The notes beneath the pieces are model-generated. The model had not been told where the DNA came from, made no database searches, and saw only the letters and a list, made by a program, of their open reading frames with translations. A stretch of 64,000 nucleotides of DNA from Henckelia pumila (taxonomy: Eukaryota > Streptophyta > Magnoliopsida > Lamiales > Gesneriaceae), in assembly GCF_033568475.1 (NCBI RefSeq), contig NC_133121.1, forward strand, positions 130,046,375 through 130,110,374, written 5' to 3'. The position numbers and the translations under genes were made by a program. This document shows positions 23,461-35,782 of the stretch, piece after piece (the first letter of the stretch is position 1; every line of letters starts with the position of its first letter).

Positions 23461-23516
23461 TAATTATTTAAAACAAAATTAATTGATTTTTTTTTTAAAT
23501 AGCACATTAATTAGGT

Positions 23517-23556
<40 letters not shown>

Positions 23557-23813
23557 TTTGGGTGAAATTGAATTGATTTATGCTTATGATAGAATTCATG
23601 ATATTGTATATGTGCTCACATCACATGTAAGCGTAAAATAAAAAAGGGCAATAGGAAAAGGCCATGTGATGAGGTAGATAGTGGGTTGGGTTGGGCTGAA
23701 AAGGGGGCTTCGGATGTGCTATTTAAAACATTAAATAGGTAGTAAAAAAAAAAAAACTTTGGGCTGGGCTAGAGCCCAGTATAGACCTATTGCCTAATGT
23801 ACATCCGTCTCTG
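20373..23813. mobile_element. non-autonomous hAT-like element with 8-bp TSD, split by a solo LTR
   Basis: The terminal inverted repeats are CAGGGACGGAT on the left and, reverse-complemented, CAGAGACGGATGT on the right. They are flanked by the perfect 8-bp duplication CACCTAGC at 20365-20372 and 23814-23821. Eight-bp duplications and CAGGG-type ends are typical of hAT transposons. Without the nested solo LTR the element is about 0.86 kb. It has no transposase ORF and contains two (TA)n runs (about 23424-23452 and 23519-23552). Confidence 0.85.
20519..23093 (-). mobile_element. solo LTR of a Tekay relative with TSD TAAAG
   Basis: On the minus strand it begins TGTAATACCCG at 23093 and ends in CA at 20519, 2575 bp in all. 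The target duplication TAAAG lies at 20514-20518 and 23094-23098. It shares the GCCCA cluster (about 21450-21740), a GC-rich block (about 21890-22030) and GTGCAGGTGAG with the full elements. It was left by recombination between the two LTRs of a former full element. Confidence 0.92.
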
Positions 23814-23821
23814 CACCTAGC

Positions 23822-26243
23822 CAACCATATCAAACAGCATAACATTAAAAACTTAGTGCAATAGAGCTTCCCAGGATGTCACTCATCATAGTACTACTCT
23901 TTCTCAATTCTCATGCAAGCTTAACTCAACAATATGATTGATTTTTTTTTAATCTATGTCTATCATATCTAATAAAATATTCGTTGATTTTATTTATATT
24001 TTTGAATTTTTAAATGATAATATCCCATTAATAAAAAATATCATAATAATGTGAGACGGTTTCGCAGATCTTTCTGCTCATATTTATAATAAATAATAAT
24101 AATAATATCATAAAAATAATATTTTATCATGGTTGACCCAATTAGGACATCTGTCTCACAAAATTAAATTTACATATGAAACCAACTCACAATAATTTTT
24201 TTGAAATATAATATATTGTGATATTTGTTATTTAAAATTGAACATTAATGATATGAAAATAATTTTAAATATAAATATATTACATTCATGTCATATATAA
24301 TATTTGCGCATATATTACATATAAAACGTGTGTGCCTCAACTACTGGTATTAATTAAGGAAGAGATCCTAATACATAACTATTACTAGTGCCTTGTTGCA
24401 CGCATTGCTTGCTAAACAATATGTTTTTATAATAAAATTATATTTCAATTATAATTGTTAAATAAAATGATTGTACTATATATAAAATACATAAATTGGG
24501 AGAAAAAAGGAGAGAAATAGTTAAATGAAAAAATAAAAGAAATTGAGATAGTGGAGAGAAGCGGTTATGGTGTGTGTTTTTTTTATATATATTTATTTAT
24601 ATTTTTGTGCACATCAAGAGACCAACTAAGGGTCTCTTACATAACAATAGTAATAGATAGTAATAGATATATATATTTATTAATAATTTAAAATTAATTA
24701 AATTTTTTTTTTAAAAAAAGCCGCCATAGTGGACGCTTCAATTAAATTTGTAGTGACCTTTCTTCCCTTTTATTTTCTTAAAAAAAAACAATTTACTTTT
24801 TTTTCCCTTTTACTCAATGCCATTTTTATTTATTTAATTTTATTAATAAAATGAGACTTGAGAGTTGAGATCACATACCAAACATGCTAACTTTACTAAT
24901 TTGAGGGACAAATAATTTTCAAAGAGTAAGACCGTTTCATGGTTCTTTATATGTAAAAGTGGTAGAGAAAAAATTTATACTTACAGTGAAAAATAATTTA
25001 ATACAAAAAATAATAATTTTTCATAGGTTGGGTCAGTTCGAATAACCGTCTAACAAAAATAATCTGCGAGACCGCCTCATTGATATTTTTGTTATTTCAA
25101 AATTGTAGTTAACGGTAAACTTTATTTTTTAGCAAAAAATATTTATTTTTACAATATCTTCAAGAGTTTTAATCATTTTATTTTTTTAAAAAATTCTTTT
25201 GCTTATATCTAAATATGTGTTGGTTTGATTTAGTTTTTTTTTAACATTTATGAAATAAAGAAAAACGTGTGTGTGTCCGTCCACTATTGGTGGTGGCATT
25301 TTGATTTTTGCAGTAATTACTTTTATTTTTTTATATTTTAAAATTATGAATAAAAAAAACTCTAACTAACTTATGGTGAAATATTTTTAATTTCAAAATT
25401 ACCCTCAAACATTTGATTATAAAGTATATTTGTTCTTCAATTTTAAAAATATAGATAATTGAACTTTAAAATATAGATAATGATAGGGCTAAAATATTTA
25501 ACTCATTAAAAAAAAAATATGTTTTATTTATTAAATTTTTAGGTTAATATATCACTCTTAAAAATTTATGAAAAATCATTAATTCGAAAAATTTAAAAAA
25601 ATATCATGTTCAGATAATTATTCAATCTTCAAAAAGGGTATACCCGGAGGGGGCCTCATTCCACATAAGTCAGAGGCTTATTGGCTCATGCATAGATTAA
25701 ATCGAGGGATAACTATTCAATCTTATAAGCACGTAACACGACTAGTTTTATATAATATATAATATAAAAATATTTCGTATCAACGGTCTGGTTGAACTTG
25801 TCAGACGAGATCAACAATTTTTGAAAGGTTATTCTGTTTGATTTTCTATCCAATTATTATTGATGAAAAATAAGGATTTTAATATAAAAATAACATTTTT
25901 TATAAATAAAATATTTATGTCACAAAATCCATCGTTAAAATACTTGTATCATCAGAGTGAGAAATTCGATTTCTTTTATCAATAATTTTTTTGATTAATT
26001 AATCGCATATGACTTATTTAATACGATTTATTTGATTAACGTGATTTATAAACTATAAATGTAGTTCAAAAATTTACTCTAACATAGTACCAAAAGATAA
26101 CAATTGCAAATCCACGTTCGTAAAAAAAAAAAAGAAGAAAAAACCATGGATACGGTGTTTGACATGAAAGTCAGAGTATAGTGAGTTTCACTTGTGTCAT
26201 GTTCTTGTCAGCGGACTCGAAAGTCGAAACGACTCCGTTTTGG
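23822..26243. other. AT-rich intergenic DNA upstream of the 655-aa gene
   Basis: No gene is visible. Fragments resembling the GAGACGGTCTC-type MITE ends occur near 24050-24165 and 24930-25080. The rest is A/T-rich with homopolymer runs. Confidence 0.6.
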
Positions 26244-26251
26244 GTATATAT
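26244..26251 (+). promoter_or_regulatory. probable TATA box of the 655-aa gene
   Basis: TATATATA lies 143 bases before the start codon, followed by a GA-rich stretch (GAGAGAAAGC) typical of plant 5' leaders. Confidence 0.5.
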
Positions 26252-26393
26252 ATTCGAGAAGAGAGAAAGCGAAGTTAGAGAGAGAAAATTCAAAACCTTC
26301 TCTGCGTCTGTACTCAGAAGCCCCTGACCGCCGAGCTTCCGCATGCTAAATTATACAGCTAAGTTCGCCGCCGCCCCGCCGTGAATTTAGTCG

Positions 26394-28361
26394 ATGCAAA
26401 TGAATCCAAGCAAAATCGAGAAGGATCTATTCCATCATCTGGCTCCGCGGTCGCCCAACCATGAACAGTTTATGCATCCTCACCGCACTCAATCTCAGCC
26501 CTCCATCGATGAAGACCCCTTCTCTCTCGCCGAAATGGAGCTCTTCCGGGACGAAGACGACGATGACGTCAGCCACACCTCTTCCGACGCCGAAATTCCA
26601 CTTCCCCTCTCCGATGGAGCCGTTCCGTCTCAAAGCCCTAGTATACCGAATTCATCCCTAATCAACAATCACGAGAGGCGAATACATCGTCCACTGCTGC
26701 TTATCAGCCCGGAGTCACACATTTCGACTCAATTTTATACCTTTAATAAGGAATCGCATGGCCTAATGGTTCAATGCTTGATTGAAGGCCGATTAGCAAC
26801 GCCGGAGGAGATCCGAGCCGCCACGCCGTCGCCGGTGCTCGCGAGCTGGCGTTCTGTGTGGAAGGACCGCAACGAGGATACTGCGTATTTGACTGCGTGG
26901 AAGCGTATCCAGGATAAGCTCACCGTCCATGTGTCGGAACCTGCTGCTGCAATTACTGGTAATAACATCCGTTTCCTTTGTTTCAAGAACAATTCCAATC
27001 AATTTGTTTCACATGTGGACCAGTGGCAGGACATAGTCATGTCATTTCATGGTGACGGGGATCTTAAACATCTAGGGTTGAGAGAAACTATCGAGAAGAT
27101 TAAGCAGTTATGGACTGTAGGTGCCAAATTTTATGGTATTCCTGAGAGTTATATTAGAACCTGTATTGCTGCCTGCCCTGTGTGCTCGGACGAGTCTTCA
27201 GGGTGCGCTCCAAGGTCTAAACGGCGTAGGTTTGAATACACTGAATCTTTTGATGTGCCTGCTAAAGAAGTGCCTGTTAAGTTGCAGCAATTGGCTGCAA
27301 AGCATAAGGTGGTGCTGTGTATACGGCAGAAATATATCAGGTATAAGCCATTTATGGCTGAGGTTAAGGATTATGCATGCCATAGGGCAGGGGAGCCAGC
27401 TTCCTCGAAAAAATCTAGGATGTTGAAGAGGGAGCCATACACTTCGAAGAGGTGCGGTTGTGGGTTTCGTATAAGGGCGATAGTTCCCATTTCGAATTAT
27501 AACGAGAAGGACAAAACTTTTGTGTATGAGGAAGAAGGGACAGCTGTGTTTAAGCTGTATGCGGTGCACTCAGGACATGAGCCAGGGCCATTGGATGGGA
27601 ACGCCAGGATTATGCACCGAATGGTTGGTTATAAAGGAGGTTTTCTGATGGATCACGAAACTGTGTATGGGATGGTGGATGAAGGGGAAAATGATGTTTT
27701 TGGGTTCTTAGGAAAGGATTCTGGAGATATGCAGCATTCTGTATTTCAGCAGGTTCAAGAATTAAGGAATGAATTGGGATTGCTTGAGAGTAAGATTGGG
27801 AAAATCCCACCACAAATGTTGGGTTCCGTGTCACGTGATCTCTTTGACATCGCGAATAAGTTAAGAAATATTCCCGATGAAGGATCAAAATCTGTTGGGT
27901 TGTTATCGGAGAAGCAGCATATGGATGATGTGTTGGTGGTGGAGCATGATTTACCCGATTGGGGTGATGACCATCATACAAGGATCTATGGGGATGGCAA
28001 GGATGCAGATGTTATTGAAGATGATGAGGACAGCTTTGGGAGAACTCTTGGGGAGGTTGCTTCTTGGGATCAGATGAGGGCCGACTGCCGGAGTGCGAAG
28101 GATCTGCTCGGTGAGACATGTAAGGAAGAAAAATGGTTGAAATGTGGAGGGTTTGACGAAAAGGGAATTCTTGGCTGCAGCAATCCGAAGCTTGTAAAAC
28201 CATCAGGTCATCACGATGAGATGGATCCAGATGTGGGTCTTACCAGCTTACAGGTGGATGGCTTCTACCATGAAAATCCAAAGTGGTTCGACTCTCCTTG
28301 TGGATTGGATCCTAGAGCTGATTGTAGCGATTCTGGGTTCCGACATGAGGAGATTGTGTAG
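26394..28361 (+). CDS. uncharacterised 655-aa plant protein, single exon
   Basis: The frame is complete, opens at ATG 26394 and closes with TAG at 28361. The N-terminal 90 residues are acidic and Ser/Pro-rich. Residues 219-264 form H-x6-H-x34-C-x2-C (H219, H226, C261, C264), ending IAACPVC. This spacing resembles the HHCC zinc fold at the N-terminus of retroviral integrases. A basic run, RSKRRR, follows. Residues about 290-410 hold a Cys/His segment (CGCGFRIRAI, then HSGHEPG), reminiscent of FAR1/WRKY-GCM1-type zinc modules but not clearly one. The C-terminal 200 residues are acidic with a short predicted helix (VQELRNELGLLESKIG). A nuclear DNA- or chromatin-associated role is an inference; I do not recognise the family by name. 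Both strands were checked, and the antisense ORFs over it are shadows. Confidence 0.85.
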   Translation: MQMNPSKIEKDLFHHLAPRSPNHEQFMHPHRTQSQPSIDEDPFSLAEMELFRDEDDDDVSHTSSDAEIPLPLSDGAVPSQSPSIPNSSLINNHERRIHRPLLLISPESHISTQFYTFNKESHGLMVQCLIEGRLATPEEIRAATPSPVLASWRSVWKDRNEDTAYLTAWKRIQDKLTVHVSEPAAAITGNNIRFLCFKNNSNQFVSHVDQWQDIVMSFHGDGDLKHLGLRETIEKIKQLWTVGAKFYGIPESYIRTCIAACPVCSDESSGCAPRSKRRRFEYTESFDVPAKEVPVKLQQLAAKHKVVLCIRQKYIRYKPFMAEVKDYACHRAGEPASSKKSRMLKREPYTSKRCGCGFRIRAIVPISNYNEKDKTFVYEEEGTAVFKLYAVHSGHEPGPLDGNARIMHRMVGYKGGFLMDHETVYGMVDEGENDVFGFLGKDSGDMQHSVFQQVQELRNELGLLESKIGKIPPQMLGSVSRDLFDIANKLRNIPDEGSKSVGLLSEKQHMDDVLVVEHDLPDWGDDHHTRIYGDGKDADVIEDDEDSFGRTLGEVASWDQMRADCRSAKDLLGETCKEEKWLKCGGFDEKGILGCSNPKLVKPSGHHDEMDPDVGLTSLQVDGFYHENPKWFDSPCGLDPRADCSDSGFRHEEIV

Positions 28362-29276
28362 AGATCATTCTTCTTGGTGAATCTACTCTAACTTAACTCT
28401 CAGTTTATTTTTATTTTTATTTTTATTTTTGGCTGGCCATTTGTATTAGCTTGCTGTCGGTAGTGTGTTGTACATTGGTGTACACAGAGCTTTAAAAGGG
28501 CTTTCACAATCACAGTAACAGTCTTTTTATACCGTGTGTTATTTGTAAAGTTTTAGCCATTTTGTATCTCTGCATGACTGCGTGGAGCTTCTTGTAACTA
28601 CTGAATTTAGAACTTTGGGAGTTTCTGATTTGGTATTATTTGTATCATTCTCATATGTCGATGCCGCTACAGTTTGCATCTGTTTGTTGCTTGCCATTGT
28701 AACATGAAATATACCGCCAAGCCCCTCGTAAGCTTCATGTTCCAACTCGAAGCAACATTCAGAATACTTTTTATTCAATGTCAGCGATTTGGCATTTCTG
28801 CCTTTGGGATTTCACTACACAATGTTATTCCTGTGGTCCGGAGGATGTATATGCCTTAGTCTCCGAAGACCGTTTATGTTCCTCACTTTGCTCCCCTTTT
28901 CTACTTATATGGTCTATTTGTTCGGAAATTTTCAATGATGAGTGGTGGATTTGTTATCAATCAATTATCAAATAGCATATCAGTTCGTTTTCATGTCGAA
29001 AATAGCATTATATGTTTGATTAAAAACAAAAATAATCTCGTAGTTGTATGTGTGTGTGTTTTCATCGAAAAATTGTTTAGGGATAAATCTCAGAGCAATG
29101 TTATATGTACAACCAAATTTGTATATCAATTTGTACAACACAAAAAATTCAATACAAAAAATTCATTATCAAAATCTCATGATAAATTGAATGTAAAATA
29201 TCGCGATATAATATCAAAATATCACGATATATTTGTTATAAATATCGTTGTACACGAAATATTAATCAAGAGTAAC

Positions 29277-29434
29277 ACTCCTGTGAAACGGTCTCATCCG
29301 TGAGACGGGTCAACCCTATCCATATTTATAATAATAAATAATACTTTTGACATAAATTATAATACCTTTTAATGGATAACTCATACAATGGATCCGTCTC
29401 ATAAAAATGACACTTGAGACCGTCTCATAGGAGT
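29277..29434. mobile_element. MITE with 20-bp terminal inverted repeats
   Basis: The left end ACTCCTGTGAAACGGTCTCA is matched by the reverse complement of the right end (ACTCCTATGAGACGGTCTCA), with two mismatches. The interior is AT-rich. Related end fragments recur near 24050 and 24930. No clear target duplication was found, so the superfamily is left open. Confidence 0.7.
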
Positions 29435-31115
29435 TTTTGCCATTAATCAAAGAGTGTACGTGTATATGTTAAAACTTCTAATCCAATTTCCAAACACTAA
29501 ATAGTATTTTGTCAATTTCGAATCTCATCAATTCCATCGAATTTCATGATTCCGCAGACGCTGTTAATGATTTGGTATTGAATTTGTTTTAATCAAATAG
29601 GGTTATTGCCTTTCAATTTGAATTGCCAAATATGTAGATATGAAATTCTGTCAGCTATAAAATATATTGATTAATTGGCCACATGTACGTCAGCTACTAG
29701 TACGTTACCATAGAAGGGGCACTCCCATCATCTTGCAAATTAAAAGCATATTTTATTACACACACACACACACATATGTGTGTATAAAAATAATATTTCT
29801 AAATGAAAGCTCATTTAATTTAATTATTAATAAATATAAGTATTTTAGGAGAGCTACGGTCTTTCTTACAACAATGAGAATATCACAATTAAATCGAGTA
29901 ATTTTTTGTTCTTTGGAAGAATATTGAACTCGAAATCCATGTAACTTTTTTCTAATGAATTTTATGATGGATGGATCTTAAATTCACATTTTTTTCCCCC
30001 TAAAAAAATCGTGTAAATTTAATTAGAGCTATTAACTTGCCTATGCGGGTTGAATTGATATTTTTTCACCCTGCCTCGCTTCATTAAATGGTAGATTGTG
30101 ACAGATTGGGGGGCCAATACGTTTCGACCTGTTTAATATAACTTAAAATAGTTAGGTCCGACGGATTTGTCCGTTTCACTGCTTCAAATAGGTGAGTATT
30201 TCCCAATTCGCCCAAATGGTGGGCAATCCATTTTGACGGTTTTAAATATAATTCTAAATCCTGATTTGTGAATTTCAAATTCATCAACTCATTAACAAAT
30301 ATGTGAGATTTATCGACTCAGTCTATACAATATTTTTCATGAATCTGTTCGATATTATCTGGTCCAGCCATCCAACTGACAACTTGATGTGATGGAAGGA
30401 CAAGTTCACAAATTATTGTCGTGGGATGACAACTTTTGTTTTTATGATATGACGAATTAACAAATTATTGTAGACCACTCACTAATTTTTATGACTAGTG
30501 ACCGCAGCACACGCTTTACGTGTACAATATAATATATATTAGTTATCGTGACACATGATTTTTACGTGCTTGATAATTTGATATATAAATTAGAGAGAAG
30601 TTGTAAAAAAATTTTGTAAATAATTTAATAGGAATTGATAAATAATGAAATTTGAAAAAAAAAATATAAAGATAAAAGGAGATAAGACTGCTAGAAAAAA
30701 TCGAGGATAATTTAGTCATTTAAGATCTAATATAAAAGAGATGTGTGTTAAATTTAGAGGTAAAATGAGAAGAATTTTTGGTGTGATTTGACATACAAAA
30801 ATCGATTAGTCGAAGGGGTTGAACTATTATAATATACTAGCATAACTGCACACACGTAATATAATATATTTAGTATTATATGTTATATACAAATAATATA
30901 TTTTTTTCAATAATTTTTAAATTTATTTATTTTTTGTTTCTAATATAAAAGTAAATTTAAAAGTTATTAGTTATCATTTTATTCTATCTATAATGGTTAG
31001 TTGAGACAAATATGGAAATATATAAAAAAAATCAAATTTTCTTATTTATATTGTGTAAGGACAGTTTTGGAAAAAAAGTTGATGTCCTCACTCTGAGGTG
31101 CTCAACTATTATATA

Positions 31116-31220
31116 TATAGAGTTTTGCTATGCTGTCCACCTCTCGTGCCTACCTATGAGGTGACAATCATCCAATTTATAGGTGGGCACGGGAGGTGGA
31201 CAGCATAACAAAACTCTATA
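31116..31220. repeat. foldback element with about 45-bp arms
   Basis: The left arm, from TATAGAGTTTTG through GCTGTCCACCT, pairs with the right arm AGGTGGACAGC...CAAAACTCTATA across a loop of about 20 bases around 31155-31178. A transcript of either strand would form a long near-perfect hairpin. It lies about 250 bp upstream of the MAP65 TATA-like site. Confidence 0.75.
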
Positions 31221-31475
31221 TATATATATATATATATATATTATAGATATATAATAAATATAGATATGACTATTATTTTAATATAAATAAAATTAATTAA
31301 AAAATACGAACTCTCAAAATAATTTGCTCGTGGAGTGATCCATTAATTAATTAATTTTTTTTTGGAGAAGGATCCATTAATATTTTTGAAACGGATAGGA
31401 TGCAAAATCTTTTTTGAAATTCAAAAAACTGACCCGGGTGCGCAGGCGGGTCCCCTTTCCCTTGCTCTAACAAAG

Positions 31476-31481
31476 TATAAA
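31476..31481 (+). promoter_or_regulatory. possible TATA box of the MAP65 gene
   Basis: TATAAA sits in front of a pyrimidine-rich stretch at about 31490-31530. The first coding exon starts 700 bp downstream, so a 5' UTR intron is likely. Confidence 0.4.
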
Positions 31482-32177
31482 GGAGCATTCTTGCTTCTTC
31501 GAAATCATTTCCCTCCCACTGTTGTCTCACGTTACGCAACGTACACTTTTCTAGGGTTCTTTCATTAATTCCTGATTTTATAAGGGACAGACGCCCTGCG
31601 ATTTGATTTCATTCTCCGGTGAGTTTCATGAACCGAAGGTCCGGTTTCTTGCGTTTATCGGATCGAAAATAGAGGATTATTAGCGATACTTGTTGATTTT
31701 TTGGGGGCTGGTTGAATGTTTTGCCGACAAGTAAGCAAATCAACATTTTTTTTTCTCTGCTCATTAAACATATCAAACCCCCAATTGCCGCCCAGGTAGA
31801 TGTGCCAACTTGAATGTTATGTTTGGTGGTGCGATACTGATTCAATGGAATTCCTTGTTGTCATGCTGTACATTTCCAATAATATAGGTTTCATTTAAAA
31901 TATTCATCTACAGACTACAAGTTGTATGCGAGAGCAGGTAAAATATTCATGTTGGTTCAAAAGTTAATAGATCATCAAGCCACTGTTAATCCTTATTTTG
32001 ACGAAGTAAGAAAGTTAATTTCTGTCTACATGTACAAATATCGAGTATCCTTTGTAACTGAGATGATATATGTGGATCGAGGTTTTTATGTCACGTAACT
32101 TGGTTTTCTTTGTGCTGTGGTACATGTCTGGCTCAGTTGGCATCGTATGAGTAGGCACCACCAATCAGCCTTCACAA

Positions 32178-35100
32178 ATGGAAACAAGTTGTGGTTCTCT
32201 TCTATCCGAGCTTCAGGTCTTTCCATTCATCAGCCTTGTTTGACTAATTTGCATTCACAAAACTTTTTTGCCCCCGTCGCAAGCTCCTCACACTGATAAA
32301 TAATTGTTGCTGGAATCAGACAATATGGGATGAGATTGGAGAACCTGACGATGAAAGAGATAAAATGCTTTTTGAACTTGAGCAAGAGTGTCTGGATGCA
32401 TATAGAAGAAAAGTGGATCAGGCAAGGCGCTGCCAAGTTCAGCTGAGGCAATCACTTGCTGACTGTGAAGCACAGCTCGCAGACATCTGTGGTGCACTGG
32501 GCGACCTGCCAGTCCACATAAAGAAGGTGAAAACAGTAAAAATGAAGAGGAAAAACCTAGAGAAATGCCCATCCTCAGTCTCTCTAGCTCTTAATGTGAT
32601 GTACTTAATTATGTTATGCTGTACTTTTGGTGTTAAAACAGATCTCTGGGTCTTTGAAGAAAGAACTTCAGGCCATAATGCCTCAACTAGAAGAAATGAA
32701 GAAGAAAAAAAACGAGAGGAAGGGTCAATTTGCTGAGGTGAAGAAGCAAATAAATTGCATCCTCAAGGAATTTTCGGGATCCACAGAGGAGATATTGGAT
32801 ACAATGGTCATTGATGACAGTGATTTGTCACTTAAAAGATTAGAAGATTTACAAAATAAGTTGCTTTTACTGCAGAAAGAGAAGGTCCTCTTTCTCCTAC
32901 TTGACTTGTCCATTTTGTTGACCTCACTCATATTGACATTGATACCAATAGTCTATCTAAATAAAAGTGGGACTATGAATATATCAGAACTAAGTTCTTT
33001 CCAACACAGTATTGAATACTTATGTGATTAGTCTAAAGAAACATGAAGATCTACCAAGTGATAACCTTTGTGTTAATAAAGCAACATGAGGAAACCTGAG
33101 GGTTTAGCAATTTTTTGCTGTTTGAAAGTTCCATACTCACTCAATATATACGTGTTGTGAGTGTGTGATCTTACTGATTGAATTTACATACAGAGCGAGC
33201 GCCTAAAGCATGTAGCAGAAAAGTTAAACGTCCTGAAACACCTCTGTTTGGTTCTTGGAATGGACTTCAAATTAACAGTTTGTGATATTCATCCAAGTTT
33301 GGATGGCTCACGGATCACCAAATGTATTAGTGGAGACACAATTGAGAGCTTGCATAAGACAATATGTAGGCTTAAGGATGTCAAGCTGCAGCGCATGCAA
33401 AAGGTATGCGGTATTTTACTACTTTCCAATTACCTTTCTTCGTATCATCTTATCCTCATTTTCTTATTCGTGCATTTTCAGTTGCAAGATCTTGCAGTGA
33501 ACATGGTAGAGCTTTGGAATCTGATGGATACACCACTTGAGGAGCAACAGAAATTCCATAATGTCACACGAACTATTGCAGCTTCAGAGAACGAAATAAC
33601 AGAACCGGACATTCTGTCATTGGAGTTCCTCAATAATGTATATTATCACCGTTTAGTATTTACTACCTAAGTTGTTTCTCTATATGCCTTTTACATGATA
33701 AGGGTGCTTGATCCATGGCAATTCACCCTTTACACACATAATGCTTTCTATGCTCAGGCTGAGGTGGAAGTTGCTAGACTGGAAGAACTGAAATTCAGTA
33801 AAATGAAGGAGGTCCTTTTGAAAAAGAAGTTAGTTTTAGAGGAAATATGCCGTGGATCACACATGATCGTTGAAGAAAACCACATGGCAGACCTTTCAGT
33901 GGAAGCTATTGAGTCCGGTATGGCTCCTACTCCTTCATACATTAAAAACGGCTGAATATTGTTCCAAGACACAGGCCAACTTTGATTACCATCTTGCAGG
34001 GGAAATCAATCCATCTTATCTACTTGAACAGATGGAGGTTCAGATTTCCAAGGTTAAAGAGGAAGCACTTAGCAGAAGAGAGATTCTCGAAAAGGTTCAA
34101 AAATGGCTGGCTGCATGTGAAGAGGAATGCTGGTTGGAGGAGTATAACAGGGTGGGTTGGCTGTAATATTTACTACTATGAATGAACCTTAGCTCATTAT
34201 CTACATCCTTCTAATTTTCTTGTTGCAAGTCTATTTGTAGGACGGCAGTCGTTATAATGCTGGAAGAGGCACACATCTTATGCTAAAGCGGGCTGAAAAG
34301 GCGCGTTCACTAGTCGGTAAAATCCCAGGTACATGCCTAACTTTCTGTTGGTTAATATCAATGCATTTTACATTCCATAGTTCATTATATCTAGTTTTTC
34401 ATTATGAGGCTAAAACCATTAGATCAATGTTGCTTGTTTTGAAACAAAGAGTGTACTTGGAGAATACAGAACATAAGGGCAACTCAACGTAGACAAATTA
34501 TTCGTAGTATCAAGTGTTTTTTTTTATGAAGTGTTGAACATTATGTTCAAGGGATTCTTTATGTGTTCTTTATTTTCTGGTATTTAGTGATGGTGGAGAC
34601 ATTGAAAACAAAAGTGAATGCCTGGGAGAAGGATAAAAAAGCGGAATTCCTATATGATGGAGTAAGCACTGTTCTTAGATTCTTTCAAAAGAATCTAACG
34701 CCTGTCAAACTTGCTCTATGTTCTCGTTTAACATGGTTGCGTTGATATTTTAATCAGTTGCACTCAATATTTTGTGTCCTCTTATTTCTAGGTCAGTCTT
34801 CTGTCCATGATTGAGCAGTATCGTGAATTAAACCAGTTGAAAGAACTAGATCGTCAAAGGCAGAGGGTATGCTTCCAATTAAGTTGACCACTTAAGGCCA
34901 AGATTTTTATGGTGGGGGGGTACATATGAATGTAAAAGTAACACCTTTCATGCTTATTTTTACTTCAGGGTCAGAAGAAACTCCAGGGACAGTTGATGGT
35001 TGAACAAGAAGCACTATTTGGTTCAAAACAAAGTCCATCTAGAAGTAGTAACAAGAATTTTAGACCTTCAACGGGAGGTGTGGCTAGTAAGAGGTGTTCT

Positions 35101-35782
35101 GTAGGAGGGGCGATGCTACAGAGTATGTTCACAGAGAAATCCGCTCTCTCTTCTCACTCCCTATTGAAGAATAACTCTGTGAAGCAGAAGCAGGGTTCTC
35201 GCAGCAATCACCACAATGTTTTCGTGGCTCACTCTTCTGGTAGATATTAAAAAAGTCGATTATATTTACTTGAACTTACAATTTCTACGCTTAGAATTGG
35301 AGGCAAAAGGACTTCTCCAAAGCTTTCAGGTTTCAAGGTTTTCATAACCGTGACATGTTGATACAGGCAATAAACACAAGCCCAGTGGCCATGGAAAACA
35401 TCACTCTAGCAATGCAGCAACAAACTCACAGCACTGTCAAATGTCGCCTTTGAGGAAGCCCCTCTCTCCGATAACTTCCCTATCATCCAATATCATCCCT
35501 TTCAACTTTCAGGATCAGAACGCAGAAAGTCAGGTCGCAAGCAGCTTCTCTGCAACTCCCCTGGCAACCCCGAAGAAGAATGTCTTTTCTGTTAATGAGA
35601 ATAGAACTCCAACAAAAATGCAAATTCCAATGCCAGCTACTCCTCCAACCGCGTCTACAACAATGCAAACTGCCAACACCCCTTTCACACCGTGCATTCG
35701 TGATACAGAAGTTGAGTATTCTTACGAAGAGAGACGAGCTGGCTTTACCGTTCCTAAATCTACCATGCTAACCCATGTTTGA
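32178..35782 (+). CDS. microtubule-associated protein MAP65 (Ase1/PRC1 family), MAP65-3-like
   Basis: Twelve coding exons join in phase to 696 residues: 32178-32216, 32320-32526, 32642-32884, 33194-33403, 33482-33637, 33758-33917, 34000-34151, 34241-34328, 34588-34661, 34792-34866, 34969-35239 and 35367-35782. MAP65 proteins crosslink antiparallel microtubules in the phragmoplast and cortical arrays. The N-terminal half is coiled-coil dimerisation rod ([17 protein letters not shown]). The conserved microtubule-binding spectrin-like region includes [27 protein letters not shown] and [17 protein letters not shown], with LKRAEKAR following. The tail is Ser/Thr/Pro-rich with several TP/SP sites (LATPKK, TPFTP), usual targets of mitotic kinases, and ends in [12 protein letters not shown]. 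That tail motif and the length favour the MAP65-3/PLEIADE branch, but subfamily placement is uncertain. An in-frame TGA lies just upstream of the chosen ATG. The gene is convergent with the DUF1499 gene. Confidence 0.93.

Larger units (their letters stand above)
28362..31475. other. intergenic DNA with MITE and foldback remnants
   Basis: The 3' trailer of the 655-aa gene probably ends within the first few hundred bases. After that the DNA is AT-rich with an (AC)n run near 29760, a MITE at 29277-29434 and a foldback element at 31116-31220. No coding exon is seen. Confidence 0.6.

Noticed and set aside
23424-23552. (TA)n tracts as a regulatory or origin element
   Set aside because: Simple repeats inside a hAT element; nothing else supports a function.
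27198-27981. Two 123-codon antisense ORFs over the 655-aa gene
   Set aside because: They are shadows of a long sense frame, with His/Pro-rich composition and no domain.
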